A DNA stretch of 64,000 bases from Craterilacuibacter sinensis (GCF_009831765.1 NZ_WSSB01000010.1:1-64000); one strand, 5' to 3'; shown: positions 8,744-18,808, numbered from the stretch's first letter. Notes: a model not told the origin generated them from the sequence alone. A program made the numbers and translations.

Positions 8744-9694
8744 TCAAACCACCCGGTTCTGCCTCTCCCCTGCCACAAACGAAGCCATATTGGCAACCAG
8801 CTGGCTAGCCAGACGGCTCATCGCCTCGTGACTGGCCCAGCCTATATGCGGCGTCACAATCAGGTTGGGCAAGCGTGCACGCAGCAGCGGATTATCGCTG
8901 CGTCCGGGTTCCTCGCTTAACACATCAAAACCCGCCCCGCCCAATTGGCCATACTTGAGTGCAGCCACCACCGAGGCCTCATCCACCAGGCCGCCACGCG
9001 CGGTATTGATCAAAATGGCGCCCGGTTTGACCCGCATCAGCTCGGCCTCGCCCAGCATGCCGCGCGTGTCATCCGTCAAAGGGCAATGCAGCGACAAGAC
9101 ATCCGATGTCGTCAGCACCGTATCGAAATCGGTATAGCCTTCACGCACGGTAGCCGCACCACGACGCTCGGCGAAGACCACCTCCATGCCGAAAGCACGG
9201 GCGCGCATGGCCATTGCCTGCCCGATACCGCCATGGCCGAACAATCCCAGCCGTGCGCCGGCCACATCGCGGACAGGCGAGCCGAACAGGCAAAAACTGG
9301 CAGACTTTTCCCACAAGCCGGCCGCCACATCACGCTGATAGGCCGGCAGATTGCGCCGCAGAGCCAGCATCAGCATAAAGGCGTGCTCGGCCACCGCGTC
9401 ATCACCATAGTGGCGGATATTGGCGACCGCCACCCCTTGCGCCTGGCAGGCCGCAAGATCGATATGGTTGACCCCGGTCGCCGCCACGGCAATCATCTTG
9501 AGCCGGGGCAAAGACAGCAGTGTCGCCGCATCAAAGGGAACCTTGTTACTGATCACGATATCGGCGCCAGAGGCGGCAGACTGCAACTCGGAAGGAGAAC
9601 AGGAAGGAAATTCTTGCCAGGTATGCGGGAAATCGGGCTTAGGCACCGGGACAGGCAGGCTGTCCCGGTCAAGAAAAACAATGTGAGGAATCAT
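8744..9694 (-). CDS. D-2-hydroxyacid dehydrogenase (glycerate/hydroxypyruvate type)
   Basis: The 316-residue NAD-dependent enzyme interconverts 2-hydroxy and 2-keto acids. A Rossmann motif GLFGHGGIGQAMA lies near residues 148-160. The catalytic arginine is in NTARGGLVDE, followed by the glutamate region LSEEPGR and the catalytic histidine in TPHIGWAS. The whole protein resembles HprA-type glycerate dehydrogenases that reduce hydroxypyruvate or glyoxylate, but substrate choice within this family cannot be read from sequence. The start codon abuts the stop of the upstream DUF2189 gene, so the two are probably co-translated. Confidence 0.85.
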   Translation of the reverse strand: MIPHIVFLDRDSLPVPVPKPDFPHTWQEFPSCSPSELQSAASGADIVISNKVPFDAATLLSLPRLKMIAVAATGVNHIDLAACQAQGVAVANIRHYGDDAVAEHAFMLMLALRRNLPAYQRDVAAGLWEKSASFCLFGSPVRDVAGARLGLFGHGGIGQAMAMRARAFGMEVVFAERRGAATVREGYTDFDTVLTTSDVLSLHCPLTDDTRGMLGEAELMRVKPGAILINTARGGLVDEASVVAALKYGQLGGAGFDVLSEEPGRSDNPLLRARLPNLIVTPHIGWASHEAMSRLASQLVANMASFVAGERQNRVV

Positions 9695-10474
9695 TCAGCG
9701 CTCATAGGTAATGATAGAGCGATAGGCATGCCAGGTAGACAGGCCGATCAGCGGAATCAATACCATCAGGCCGACGAAGTAGGTGGCAAAGCCTATCGCA
9801 GTCAGAAGCACGATAATAGCGGCCCAGCACACCATCGTCATCAGGTTCTTATGCACGGCTTGTACACTGATCGCCATGGCGGAGATGGTGTCGATTTCCT
9901 TGTCCAGCATCATCGGGATGGCAATGACGCTGACGGAAAACACGACAACGGCGAAGATCAGCCCTGCACCAAAATAGGCAATCAGGAAGGCCAGATGTTC
10001 GGGAGACCACGCCTCCGAAACCAGTAGCGCCAGCGTAGGTGCCGAGGTATCGTAAAACAACGCGAACATCAATAGCGACACGCGAAACCAGCCAAACACC
10101 AGTACCGCCAGCAAGGCGGCATACAGGGTAAAGCTGGGAATATTGGCACGCCAGGCCAGCATGCTGTGCACCAGATTGACACGCGTTCCCTTGAAGATCT
10201 CCAATTGGCGGGCAATATCATAAAGGCCGATCGCCAGAAACGGCCCGGCCAGCAAAAACAGCGCCGCCAGCGTAATCACGACTTCGGGGGCATCCTTGAA
10301 ATAGAACACCAGCAGATAGCCCATGATGACAAAAACGGCACCGTAAAATACGGCATCGGCCGGCGCTTTTTTCAGATCGCGCCAGCCGAGTTTGAGCCAG
10401 TTGAAAGTATCGGCAGGCGATACATGGTGCACGACCGGATGATCGCGCGACGGCAGGTGGGTGATGTCCATCAT
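9695..10474 (-). CDS. DUF2189 integral membrane protein
   Basis: The 259-residue protein has a short polar N-terminus with DTFNWLKLGWRDLKKAPADAV and then about six hydrophobic segments. This arrangement and the GWRDL motif are those of the DUF2189 family of inner-membrane proteins of unknown function. AAAAAGGGG precedes two adjacent ATG codons; the first is used. It is the first gene of a two-gene unit with the downstream dehydrogenase. Confidence 0.8.
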   Translation of the reverse strand: MMDITHLPSRDHPVVHHVSPADTFNWLKLGWRDLKKAPADAVFYGAVFVIMGYLLVFYFKDAPEVVITLAALFLLAGPFLAIGLYDIARQLEIFKGTRVNLVHSMLAWRANIPSFTLYAALLAVLVFGWFRVSLLMFALFYDTSAPTLALLVSEAWSPEHLAFLIAYFGAGLIFAVVVFSVSVIAIPMMLDKEIDTISAMAISVQAVHKNLMTMVCWAAIIVLLTAIGFATYFVGLMVLIPLIGLSTWHAYRSIITYER

Positions 10475-10626
10475 GAGTCCCCTTTTTCAAGGCGTGGGTG
10501 AAGCGTCTAGCTTCGTTATATGCAAGGAAACTCAGACTGTCGGCATTTTTCTTTCCCCCTTCCCACAAGCGCTCAAGCTTGTGTGTAAAATCCGGTTTTT
10601 GAGCGATGCAAGAGGAAGGAAAGATC

Positions 10627-10956
10627 ATGAGCCAGGAACTGATCATTGAAGACGTGGTACTGGGTGAAGGTGCGGAAGCCGTTGCCGGCCAGGATGTGAC
10701 CGTGCACTACAGCGGCTACCTGACCGATGGCAGCAAATTCGACTCCAGCCGCGACCGCTACCAGCCTTTCTCCTTCCCGCTGGGCGCAGGCCACGTGATC
10801 AAGGGCTGGGATCTGGGCGTACAGGGCATGAAGGTTGGCGGCCAGCGCAAGCTGACCATCCCTGCCGAACTTGGCTATGGCGCACGCGGTGCCGGTGGTG
10901 TCATTCCGCCCAATGCGACCTTGGTGTTTGACGTAGAACTGCTATCTGTAGGCTGA
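10627..10956 (+). CDS. FKBP-type peptidyl-prolyl cis-trans isomerase
   Basis: A single FKBP domain of 109 residues without a signal peptide, so a cytoplasmic proline isomerase. Typical segments are [38 protein letters not shown] and [27 protein letters not shown], which include the aromatic and aspartate residues of the active pocket. GAGGAAAG at 10610-10617 and the family N-terminus support the ATG at 10627. It is monocistronic and closed by a symmetrical terminator shared with the convergent dedA-like gene. Confidence 0.93.
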   Translation: MSQELIIEDVVLGEGAEAVAGQDVTVHYSGYLTDGSKFDSSRDRYQPFSFPLGAGHVIKGWDLGVQGMKVGGQRKLTIPAELGYGARGAGGVIPPNATLVFDVELLSVG

Positions 10957-10975
10957 TACGCCTGGCCGGACAAAC

Positions 10976-11008
10976 AAAAAGCCATCACGCAATCGTGATG
11001 GCTTTTTT
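10976..11008. terminator. Bidirectional terminator between FKBP and DedA genes
   Basis: GCCATCACG (10981-10989) pairs perfectly with CGTGATGGC (10994-11002); A5 precedes and T6 follows, so it can work for both convergent genes. Confidence 0.9.
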
Positions 11009-11025
11009 ACATTTTAAAAAACGGC

Positions 11026-11631
11026 TCAGGCTTTACGCTTGCGCCAATACCAGAGACCACCAAGCACCAGGCCAAGCACCGCCAGAACAGCCAGAATGCC
11101 GTATTGGCCACGATGCACCCATACCATCAGCTGATCGATATTGGAAGCGCCAAAGTGCCCCAGATAAACCCACACCGGCACCGAAATCAACGCGGCAAAA
11201 CCATCCAGCAGCAGGAAGCGCCAATACGGAATACGCCGGGTCATGCCGGCAGTCAGAAAGATGGGAGAGCGCAAGCCCGGCAAAAAGCGCGCGACAAACA
11301 GCACCCAGTTGCCGTATTTGGAAAACTTCTCCTGCACTGCCTCAAAGCGTTCCTTGGTCAGGATACGGGCAATAGGCCGGAATTGCAGCACGCGGTCGCC
11401 GAACACCCGCCCTATGGTGAACATGATGCCATCTCCGATCAGCACCCCGGCCATACCGACGGCAAACATAGTATGCACATCGGTGTAACCAAGACCGGAA
11501 ATGATGCCGCCTGCGACCAGCGTCACATCCTCGGGGATAGGCAGGCCGAAACCGCACAATAGCAGCACCAGAAAAACGGCCAGATAGCCGTACGATGCAA
11601 ATAGATCGAGTAAGACCTGAAGGATGTCCAT
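11026..11631 (-). CDS. DedA-family inner-membrane protein
   Basis: The 201-residue protein belongs to the DedA/VTT superfamily, implicated in membrane homeostasis and lipid-carrier (undecaprenyl phosphate) recycling. It shows the re-entrant-loop motif GFGLPIPEDVTLVAGG near residues 27-42, followed by the conserved RFLPGLRSP motif near residues 112-120 with arginine and glycine residues needed in characterised DedA proteins. Several hydrophobic helices and a positively charged C-terminus (WYWRKRKA) follow. It stands alone and is divergent from alr. Confidence 0.88.
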   Translation of the reverse strand: MDILQVLLDLFASYGYLAVFLVLLLCGFGLPIPEDVTLVAGGIISGLGYTDVHTMFAVGMAGVLIGDGIMFTIGRVFGDRVLQFRPIARILTKERFEAVQEKFSKYGNWVLFVARFLPGLRSPIFLTAGMTRRIPYWRFLLLDGFAALISVPVWVYLGHFGASNIDQLMVWVHRGQYGILAVLAVLGLVLGGLWYWRKRKA

Positions 11632-11688
11632 GTCAGTAAAGTGCGCTCATGCCGTTAGCCGGAAGCATAAATGGGGTGCACAGCCACC

Positions 11689-11719
11689 TTGCCCCCATCC
11701 ATAAACAGCGGCTTATAAT
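11689..11719 (+). promoter_or_regulatory. Probable alr promoter
   Basis: A perfect -10 TATAAT (11714-11719) lies 28 bases before the alr ATG. TTGCCC at 11689-11694 is a possible -35, with a rather long 19-base spacer. Confidence 0.5.
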
Positions 11720-11747
11720 ATCACACCTCCTCCGATGAAAAACCGAC

Positions 11748-12824
11748 ATGACACGCCCGATCCGGCTAGAGATCGATCTCGCAGCGATCCGCCACAACTA
11801 TCAGCACTCCAGACAACAAGCACCTGGCGCACGCGCCTACGCCGTCATCAAGGCTGACGCCTATGGCCATGGTGCACTCGAGGTCGCGCAAGCTCTCGCC
11901 GACATCGCTGACGGCTTTGCCCTGTTAAACCTTGAGGACGCATTGCGCCTGCGCCGCGCCGGCATCCAGCAGCCAATGACGCTGCTGGAGGGCGCTTTCG
12001 ATCTGGAAGACACGGTACGCATGGCGGAAAACCGCATAGCCGGCGCCGTACATAGCCCGCACCAGATCGCCTGGCTGGAACAACTGCAGTCCGATCTGCC
12101 ATTCGAGGCCTGGCTAAAAGTGAATAGCGGCATGAACCGTCTGGGTTTCCAGCCGGAGGCCGCACCAGCCGCCATGGACAGGCTGCGTGCCCATCCTGCA
12201 GTCAAACTCAGCACCATCATGACCCACTTCGCCACAGCAGACGATGCACGTGGCGTGGCCGGGCAATGGGAAAAGTTTGAGCCGCTCGCCCGTGCGTCAG
12301 GCCTGGCCATCAGCGCAGCCAACTCGGCCGCAACCTTCCGCCATGCGCACACGCACGGCGATGCCGTCCGTCCTGGCATCACGCTTTATGGCTGCTCGCC
12401 GTTTGACGACGTCAACGGGCCAGAACTGGGACTCAAGCCCGGCATGACGCTCTCGGCCGACATCATTGCCGTGCAGCACATTCAGCCCGGCGAAATCGTT
12501 GGCTATGGCGCGACATTCCAGGCCGAACGCCCCATGCGCATCGGTATCGTGGCCTGCGGCTATGCCGACGGCTATCCGCGCGTAGTGCCCAGCGGCACGC
12601 CGGTACTGGTCGACGGCAAGCTCTCCGGCACGGTCGGCCGCGTGTCCATGGATATGCTGGTCGTCGATTTGAGCGCCCTGCCCGAGGCGGGCATAGGCAG
12701 CCACGTGACATTGTGGGGCCAGGGCCTGCCGATAGAAACCATCGCCCGTGCGGCAGGCACGCTGGGGTATGAGCTGATGTGCGCGATCTCGACCCGCGTA
12801 CCGCGCCACTATCTGCCAGCCTGA
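11748..12824 (+). CDS. alr: Alanine racemase
   Basis: The 358-residue fold-type III PLP enzyme makes D-alanine for peptidoglycan. AVIKADAYGHG at residues 32-42 contains the PLP lysine, Lys35. The second catalytic base is the tyrosine in EIVGYGATF (about residue 253), and CGYADGYPR together with GRVSMDM complete the conserved sites. Length is standard. The gene is monocistronic with its own promoter and a terminator. A biosynthetic (Alr) or catabolic (DadX) role cannot be separated by sequence; no D-amino-acid dehydrogenase gene is nearby, which favours Alr. Confidence 0.94.
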   Translation: MTRPIRLEIDLAAIRHNYQHSRQQAPGARAYAVIKADAYGHGALEVAQALADIADGFALLNLEDALRLRRAGIQQPMTLLEGAFDLEDTVRMAENRIAGAVHSPHQIAWLEQLQSDLPFEAWLKVNSGMNRLGFQPEAAPAAMDRLRAHPAVKLSTIMTHFATADDARGVAGQWEKFEPLARASGLAISAANSAATFRHAHTHGDAVRPGITLYGCSPFDDVNGPELGLKPGMTLSADIIAVQHIQPGEIVGYGATFQAERPMRIGIVACGYADGYPRVVPSGTPVLVDGKLSGTVGRVSMDMLVVDLSALPEAGIGSHVTLWGQGLPIETIARAAGTLGYELMCAISTRVPRHYLPA

Positions 12825-12843
12825 ACCCTCAGGTAGCAGCCAT

Positions 12844-12876
12844 AAAAAATCCCGCGATAATGTCGCGGGATTTTTT
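12844..12876. terminator. Bidirectional terminator between alr and glmM
   Basis: TCCCGCGA (12850-12857) pairs with TCGCGGGA (12863-12870), flanked by A6 and T6, serving both convergent genes. Confidence 0.9.
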
Positions 12877-12893
12877 ATGTGAAGCCGTCGCTC

Positions 12894-14228
12894 TCAAGCC
12901 GCCGCTTCTATCGCCTCGGCAATCCGTTTGGCGCAACGTTCTGCCAGACCCAGCTCATCCGCCTCAACCATCACCCTGACTACAGGCTCGGTACCGGACG
13001 GGCGCAAGACCACACGCCCACGACCGGACAGTTCGGTCTCGGCTTCGGCCAGTGCTACGGCCGAAGCCTGCTGCCAGTCCTGACCTTGCAAGCGCACATT
13101 GATCATTTTTTGCGGGAAAGGCTGCCAGTCGCGGCAAATATCCAACAGATCCTTATCCAGCTGCGTCAGGCTGGCAAACACTTGCAGACAGGAAATAATG
13201 CCGTCGCCGGTTGTATGTTTGTCCAGACACAGAACATGGCCGGAAGCCTCGCCGCCCAGCTGCCAGCCATTGGCGTGCAGCAGCTCCAGCACATAGCGGT
13301 CACCGACCTTGGCACGGGCAAACTCGATACCGCGCTCTTTTAGTGCCAGCTCCATGCCCATATTGGTCATCACGGTGCCGACGACGCCACCCTTCAGTTC
13401 ACCACGTGCGGCACGCGCCCGGGCAATCACATAGATCAGCTGGTCGCCGTCATACACCTGGCCATGGCGGTCAACCATGATCAGGCGGTCGCCGTCGCCA
13501 TCCAGCGCCACGCCATAATCGGCCTCATGCTGCAGCACCGCAGCCTGCAAGGTTTTGGGATAAGTGGCACCGACCTTGTCATTGATGTTCATCCCGTCCG
13601 GATCACAGCCCAGCGTGATGACTTCGGCCCCCAGCTCATGGAAGACATTCGGTGCAATGTGATAGGTCGCGCCATGGGCGCAATCTACGACCAGCTTCAT
13701 TCCCTTGAGGTCCAGCTCGTTGGGAAAGCTGCTCTTGCAAAACTCGATATAACGCTCGGCGGCACCATCGATACGGCGTGCACGCCCCAATTCGCGCGAA
13801 GGCTTGGTCTCCAGCGGCTGATCCAGCATGGCCTCGATTTCCAGCTCAAGCGCATCATCCAGCTTATTGCCGCCCTCGGCAAAGAACTTGATCCCGTTAT
13901 CCTGGAAGGGATTATGCGAAGCCGAAATCACCACCCCGGCTTCCAGACGCAGAGCGCGGGTGAGATAGGCGATACCCGGTGTCGGCAAAGGGCCAGTCAA
14001 CAGCACATTGACGCCTGCGGCGGTAAAGCCGGCCTGCAGCGCAGCTTCCAGCATATAGCCCGAGATGCGCGTGTCCTTGCCTATCAGCACCGAAGGACGA
14101 TGACTACCATCATGGTTCACCAAAACACGACCGGCAGCATAGCCCAGCTTCATCACAAATTCGGGCGTAATCGGCGCCTTGCCGACTTCCCCGCGTACGC
14201 CATCCGTCCCAAAATATTTGCGGCTCAT
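12894..14228 (-). CDS. glmM: Phosphoglucosamine mutase
   Basis: GlmM converts glucosamine-6-phosphate to glucosamine-1-phosphate on the way to UDP-GlcNAc. The 444-residue protein starts [16 protein letters not shown]. The phosphorylated serine lies in ISASHNP (about residues 101-107), the metal-binding loop is DGDGDR near residue 242, the sugar loop GEASGHV is near residue 325, and the phosphate loop [12 protein letters not shown] is near the C-terminus. It follows folP, the classical ftsH-folP-glmM order of proteobacteria. Confidence 0.96.
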   Translation of the reverse strand: MSRKYFGTDGVRGEVGKAPITPEFVMKLGYAAGRVLVNHDGSHRPSVLIGKDTRISGYMLEAALQAGFTAAGVNVLLTGPLPTPGIAYLTRALRLEAGVVISASHNPFQDNGIKFFAEGGNKLDDALELEIEAMLDQPLETKPSRELGRARRIDGAAERYIEFCKSSFPNELDLKGMKLVVDCAHGATYHIAPNVFHELGAEVITLGCDPDGMNINDKVGATYPKTLQAAVLQHEADYGVALDGDGDRLIMVDRHGQVYDGDQLIYVIARARAARGELKGGVVGTVMTNMGMELALKERGIEFARAKVGDRYVLELLHANGWQLGGEASGHVLCLDKHTTGDGIISCLQVFASLTQLDKDLLDICRDWQPFPQKMINVRLQGQDWQQASAVALAEAETELSGRGRVVLRPSGTEPVVRVMVEADELGLAERCAKRIAEAIEAAA

Positions 14229-14290
14229 TCTCTTGCCCTTCGCTTGCTAAGCCGGCATCAGCCCGGCTGGATAAATGATGGTTTATTTTC

Positions 14291-15145
14291 TCACGACACG
14301 GCTGATGACGTCATGCTCTCCAGCACCGCCCATAACTGCAAAGCCTGATGTGTGGCCTTCACATCGTGTACGCGGATGATTTTGGCGCCACGCCGCGCAG
14401 CCTCCATCGCGGCCGCCACACTAGCCCCCAGGCGCAGGGCAGGCTCTGCTTCGCCGGTGATGGCGCCTAACATGGATTTGCGCGACAGGCCGACCAATAA
14501 AGGCACACCGGCACGCCGCTCGATTTCCGCCAGATTAGCCAGCAAGGACAGGTTGTGCGCCAGCGTCTTGCCAAAACCGAAACCCGGATCGACCAGAATG
14601 CGCCCGCGTGCCACGCCTGCCTGCAAACACAGTGCCACACGCCCGGCCAGGTACGATCCCACTTCGGCTACCACATCTTCGTATTCGGGCTTTTGCTGCA
14701 TGGTGCCGGGATTGCCCTGCTTGTGCATCAGGCAAATGCCCACCTGTGCCTTGGCGACCAGGGGCAGCGCACCTTCGTCTTCCAGCGCAGAGACATCGTT
14801 GATCAGGTCAACCAGACCCGCATTCAGCGCCGCCCGCATCACAGCGGCGCGCCGGGTGTCGAGCGAGATGGGCACGCCCAGTTCGCGCACGGCCTCCAGC
14901 ACAGGGGCTACCCTCGCCCACTCGTCTTCGGGCGACACATAAGGTGCGCCGGGTCGGGTCGATTCGCCACCAATATCGAGAATGCCGGCACCTTCGGCCA
15001 CCAGTTGCCGGGCATGCAGCAAGGCGGCATCGCACCTATCAAAGCGGCCGCCATCGGAAAACGAGTCCGGCGTGACATTCAGGATGCCCATGATCAAGGG
15101 ATGGGAAAGATCCAGGGCAAAACGCCCGCACTGGAAAGTAGTCAT
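14291..15145 (-). CDS. folP: Dihydropteroate synthase
   Basis: FolP condenses p-aminobenzoate with dihydropterin pyrophosphate in folate synthesis and is the sulfonamide target. The 284-residue TIM-barrel protein contains GILNVTPDSFSDGG, GESTRPGA, the VDPGFGFGKT segment, GLSRKSMLG and the C-terminal RVHDVK, all conserved. I start at ATG 15145 (MTTFQCGRF). A GTG 48 bases upstream lies inside the ftsH terminator hairpin and adds residues not typical of the family. The ribosome-binding site is weak (TTGAGC). It lies between ftsH and glmM. Confidence 0.94.
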   Translation of the reverse strand: MTTFQCGRFALDLSHPLIMGILNVTPDSFSDGGRFDRCDAALLHARQLVAEGAGILDIGGESTRPGAPYVSPEDEWARVAPVLEAVRELGVPISLDTRRAAVMRAALNAGLVDLINDVSALEDEGALPLVAKAQVGICLMHKQGNPGTMQQKPEYEDVVAEVGSYLAGRVALCLQAGVARGRILVDPGFGFGKTLAHNLSLLANLAEIERRAGVPLLVGLSRKSMLGAITGEAEPALRLGASVAAAMEAARRGAKIIRVHDVKATHQALQLWAVLESMTSSAVS

Positions 15146-15170
15146 AAAATGCTCAAGCGGAAGACTCAAA

Positions 15171-15200
15171 TAAGAAAAGGCGGCAGTTTTCACTGCCGCC
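15171..15200 (-). terminator. Terminator between ftsH and folP
   Basis: On the minus strand GGCGGCAGT, a GAAA loop and ACTGCCGCC form a perfect nine-pair stem (15200-15179) followed by TTTTCTTA. It sits 26 bases after the ftsH stop and 25 bases before the folP start. Confidence 0.85.
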
Positions 15201-15225
15201 TTGACCAGAACGGGACAAGCGTACC

Positions 15226-17136
15226 TTACAGCCCCTGTGCCGGCATCACGCTAGGTGCAGGTGTCGGATCACTGGGCTTGTCATCCGGCTTAGGCGTAAA
15301 GCTGGAGCCGGGCTTGGGTGGACGCGGCGTCTTGCCATCCATGATGTCGTTGATCTGGTTGGCATCGATAGTTTCCCACTCCAAGAGCGCAGCCGTCATC
15401 GCCTCGACCTTGTCGCGGTTGTCTTCCAGCAGCTTGCGCGCCAACGCGTACTGCTCGTCAATGATACGGCGAATCTCGGCATCCACCTGGCGCATGGTCT
15501 CTTCCGACATATTCTTGTGCGTGGTCACCGAACGGCCGAGGAAGACTTCACCCTCGTTTTCGCCGTAGACCATAGGACCCAGGCGATCCGACATACCGTA
15601 GCGCGTCACCATATCACGCGCCATTTGCGTGGCACGCTCGAAGTCGTTGGAAGCACCGGTCGTCATCTGGTTCATGAACAGTTCTTCCGCGATGCGGCCG
15701 CCAAACAGGATGGCGATCCTGTCCATCAGATAACCGCGATCATAGGAGAAGCGATCCTGTTCCGGCAGCTGCATGGTCACGCCCAGCGCACGACCGCGCG
15801 GGATGATGGTGACCTTGTGCACCGGATCGGACTTGGGCAGCAACTTGGCCACCACCGCATGACCCGACTCGTGGTAAGCAGTGTTCTTCTTCTCTTCCTC
15901 GGTCATCACCATGGAGCGGCGCTCTGCACCCATCATGATTTTGTCCTTGGCCGACTCGAGGTCTTCCATATCCACCAGACGCTTGTTGCGGCGTGCGGCA
16001 AACAGAGCGGCTTCATTGATCAGGTTGGCAAGGTCGGCACCGGAGAAACCCGGTGTACCACGTGCAATCACTTCAGCATTCACATCGGCAGCGATCGGCA
16101 CTTTGCGCATATGCACGCTCAGGATCTGCTCGCGGCCACGAATATCCGGCAAAGGCACCACCACCTGACGGTCGAAACGGCCCGGACGCAATAGCGCAGG
16201 GTCAAGCACGTCCGGACGGTTGGTCGCGGCGACCACAATCACGGTGGAGTTGGTTTCAAAGCCGTCCATCTCGACCAGCAACTGGTTCAGCGTCTGTTCG
16301 CGTTCGTCATTGCCGCCACCGACACCCGCGCCACGCTGGCGACCGACGGCATCGATTTCATCGATAAAAATGATGCATGGCGAGTTTTTCTTGGCCTGCT
16401 CGAACATGTCGCGCACACGCGCCGCACCCACGCCGACAAACATCTCGACAAAGTCGGAGCCGGAAATGCTGAAAAACGGCACTTTGGCTTCACCGGCAAT
16501 GGCCTTGGCCAGCAGGGTCTTACCGGTACCCGGCGAGCCCGCCAGCAGGATGCCGCGAGGAATGCGGCCACCCAGGCTCTGATAGCGAGTCGGATCCTTC
16601 AGGTAATCGACAACCTCTTTCACTTCTTCCTTGGCTTCGTCGCAACCGGCCACGTCCACAAAAGTGATGGTATTGGTTTCCTGATCCAGCATGCGCGCCT
16701 TGCTCTTGCCGAACGAAAAGGCTCCACCCTTGCCGCCGCCGCCCTGCATCTGGCGCATAAAGAAGATCCACACACCGATCAGCAACAACATAGGGAACCA
16801 GCTGACAAAGATGCTCATCAGCATCGATGGCTGCTCTTCCGGCTTGGCACCGAAGCGCACATTGTTTTTGACCAGATCATCGACCAGGCGATAGTCAAAC
16901 GGCGCAAACGTGCTGAAGGCGGTACCGTCGGTACGCTTGCCCTTGAGCCATTGTCCGCGCAGCGGATCGCCTTCTATCGTCAGTGACTGCACCTTGCCCG
17001 ACTCGACATCGCTGACGAACTGCGAATACTCGATCTGGTTCTGGGTTTCCTGACGCTTATTGAACTGGTTGAACACAGTCATCAGCACCAAACCGATGAT
17101 GACCCAGATGGCGATATTCTTGCCTATGTTGTTCAC
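15226..17136 (-). CDS. ftsH: ATP-dependent zinc metalloprotease FtsH
   Basis: The 636-residue inner-membrane AAA protease degrades misfolded membrane proteins and regulators such as LpxC. Transmembrane helices lie near residues 8-24 and 106-127, flanking the periplasmic part. The Walker A motif is GSPGTGKT (200-207), Walker B is IIFIDE (255-260), the second region of homology is near 305-320, and the zinc-binding HESGH is at 422-426. The tail is Pro-rich. It lies 75 bases downstream of rlmE, the conserved rlmE-ftsH pair known as a heat-shock unit in E. coli. Confidence 0.97.
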   Translation of the reverse strand: MNNIGKNIAIWVIIGLVLMTVFNQFNKRQETQNQIEYSQFVSDVESGKVQSLTIEGDPLRGQWLKGKRTDGTAFSTFAPFDYRLVDDLVKNNVRFGAKPEEQPSMLMSIFVSWFPMLLLIGVWIFFMRQMQGGGGKGGAFSFGKSKARMLDQETNTITFVDVAGCDEAKEEVKEVVDYLKDPTRYQSLGGRIPRGILLAGSPGTGKTLLAKAIAGEAKVPFFSISGSDFVEMFVGVGAARVRDMFEQAKKNSPCIIFIDEIDAVGRQRGAGVGGGNDEREQTLNQLLVEMDGFETNSTVIVVAATNRPDVLDPALLRPGRFDRQVVVPLPDIRGREQILSVHMRKVPIAADVNAEVIARGTPGFSGADLANLINEAALFAARRNKRLVDMEDLESAKDKIMMGAERRSMVMTEEEKKNTAYHESGHAVVAKLLPKSDPVHKVTIIPRGRALGVTMQLPEQDRFSYDRGYLMDRIAILFGGRIAEELFMNQMTTGASNDFERATQMARDMVTRYGMSDRLGPMVYGENEGEVFLGRSVTTHKNMSEETMRQVDAEIRRIIDEQYALARKLLEDNRDKVEAMTAALLEWETIDANQINDIMDGKTPRPPKPGSSFTPKPDDKPSDPTPAPSVMPAQGL

Positions 17137-17211
17137 GCGAGCCGACTCCTTTGTGCCCTGACGGTTATGCCTGAATAGCTGTTTTGATTGTAATCTGACC
17201 AGACGCCGATG

Positions 17212-17829
17212 TCAGCGCCGGCCTTTACCTAAAAGGTAAATTTCGGTAGATCTGTCACGCGATGCCTTGGGCTTGCGCGATACCACTTCACTGAAAACTT
17301 CCCGCATCGCCTTGAGATAGGGCTGGAATTCGCTGCCCTGAAACACTTTGACCAGAAAATTACCGCCAGGCCGCAATTGTTCGCGGGCAAACTCCAAGGC
17401 CAGCTCACACAGATGGAAGCTTCTGGCCTGATCCATGACGCTCATGCCGGAGATATTGGGGGCCATATCCGAAATTACAAGATCCAATGCACGCCCATCC
17501 AGCAAGTCAATGAATTGATCCAGAACCTCGTCTTCCCGAAAATCACCCTGAATGAATGATACGTCGGCAATGGCATCCATAGGCAGGATATCCAGCGCGA
17601 ACACCTTGCCCTTGTCGCCGACGATACGGGAGGCCACCTGCGACCAGCTACCCGGTGCTGAACCCAGATCGGCCAGTACCGTGCCGGGGCGGATCAGTTT
17701 GTCCTTGTCGTTTATCTCGATCAGCTTGTAGGCTGCACGGGCGCGATAGCCATCCTGCTTGGCCTGGTGTACCCAGTGATCATTGACATGTTCGGACAGC
17801 CATTGGTTACTACTCGTACTTCTCTTCAT
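17212..17829 (-). CDS. rlmE: 23S rRNA (uridine-2'-O)-methyltransferase RlmE
   Basis: The 205-residue SAM-dependent methyltransferase modifies U2552 in the ribosomal A-loop. It contains RARAAYKL (catalytic Lys), the SAM motif VLADLGSAPGSWSQ near residue 50-63, the catalytic Asp in DLVISDMAPN, a second Lys in FLVKVFQG, and a Glu near the C-terminus, the K-D-K-E set of the FtsJ family. It precedes ftsH and is divergent from yhbY. Confidence 0.96.
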   Translation of the reverse strand: MKRSTSSNQWLSEHVNDHWVHQAKQDGYRARAAYKLIEINDKDKLIRPGTVLADLGSAPGSWSQVASRIVGDKGKVFALDILPMDAIADVSFIQGDFREDEVLDQFIDLLDGRALDLVISDMAPNISGMSVMDQARSFHLCELALEFAREQLRPGGNFLVKVFQGSEFQPYLKAMREVFSEVVSRKPKASRDRSTEIYLLGKGRR

Positions 17830-17976
17830 TTTTCAAACCTGTCATTACAAGCGGCGGTCACGGTAAAAAGCGATCTGAAACGGCCAAGTGACTGTTTATC
17901 TGCCATTTTCAGCGTATTGTTCGGGCAAAAAGTGGAAGTTTTTAGTAGAATCCCGTTTTGCTTCGGAAGCACTACC

Positions 17977-18303
17977 ATGAAAATCGAACTTTCCACCTTC
18001 GAGCGCACCTACCTTAAGGGTCTGGCGCACCAAATTTCTCCTGTTGTCATGATAGGCAACAGCGGGCTGACCGAGTCGGTCATGCGCGAAATCGCTATCA
18101 GTCTGGACGCCCACGAACTGATCAAGATCCGGGTACAGGGCGATGACCGCAATGCGCGCGTTGCACTGTACGAACAGATCTGCAATGACCTGGATGCTGC
18201 ACCGGTACAACATATCGGCAAGTTGCTGGTTCTGTGGCGCCCGTCGGATAAACAGCGCATTGTCTTGCCCAAGAGCAAAAAAGCGCTCAAGGCCATGCCT
18301 TGA
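17977..18303 (+). CDS. yhbY: YhbY-family RNA-binding protein (CRM domain)
   Basis: The 108-residue protein is a single CRM domain, an RNA-binding fold linked to assembly of the large ribosomal subunit. LKGLAHQISPVVMIGNSGLTESV contains the conserved GxxG-like loop (IGNSGLT), and HELIKIRVQG follows. The ATG at 17977 is preceded by GGAAG and fits the family length of about 100 residues; the longer upstream frame overlaps rlmE. TAGAAT at 17946-17951 is a plausible -10. It is divergent from rlmE, as in many proteobacteria. Confidence 0.93.
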   Translation: MKIELSTFERTYLKGLAHQISPVVMIGNSGLTESVMREIAISLDAHELIKIRVQGDDRNARVALYEQICNDLDAAPVQHIGKLLVLWRPSDKQRIVLPKSKKALKAMP

Positions 18304-18328
18304 TTATTGCTCTGGCTCAAGGCTAAAG

Positions 18329-18357
18329 AAAAAAGCGGTGACTTGCCACCGCTTTTT
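18329..18357. terminator. Bidirectional terminator between yhbY and the DUF4149 gene
   Basis: AAAAGCGGTG (18331-18340) pairs with CACCGCTTTT (18347-18356), with A and T runs on both sides. Confidence 0.88.
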
Positions 18358-18376
18358 CTATGGCCGGTACATCGGC

Positions 18377-18808
18377 CTAGCTATCGCGCCTGAGCACATA
18401 GACCAGTGCCAGCAGGCTTTGTACCAGATAGATCAGGCTTGAAATGGCATGCCAAGTAGCAAAACCGCCACCAAACAACCCTTCGGCTGCCTGATTCACC
18501 GAAAGTTTCAAGTCGGCAATAATTGGCGACACAGCAAAATGGTTGATCACGGTGCACAAGAGCATGCCGAACAGCAGCCAGAACGTGCCCGCTTTCACGC
18601 CACGCGCACCGATACGCCACACATAGTCGGCCAGCAAAAAAACGCCGCACACCAAGCCCACCCAGGCGAGATGACTAAACAGTTTGCCGGCCACCATGCC
18701 GGCCGTCACCTTGTCCAGAACGGAAAACAGCACTGGCGTGACCAGCAGGCCCAGTATCCATATCCCGCCGACCCAGAACGTCTTTGTTACCGCGCGCAAG
18801 CCATCCAT
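18377..18808 (-). CDS. DUF4149 family inner-membrane protein
   Basis: The 143-residue protein has about four hydrophobic helices (near residues 8-28, 42-60, 70-90 and 118-138), in the pattern of the DUF4149 domain. The family has no assigned function and is often found beside greA and yhbY in betaproteobacteria, as here. I start at ATG 18808 (MDGLRAVTKTFW) behind AAGGGG; the next upstream start candidate would only add a polar stretch. It follows greA by 59 bases on the same strand. Confidence 0.75.
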   Translation of the reverse strand: MDGLRAVTKTFWVGGIWILGLLVTPVLFSVLDKVTAGMVAGKLFSHLAWVGLVCGVFLLADYVWRIGARGVKAGTFWLLFGMLLCTVINHFAVSPIIADLKLSVNQAAEGLFGGGFATWHAISSLIYLVQSLLALVYVLRRDS

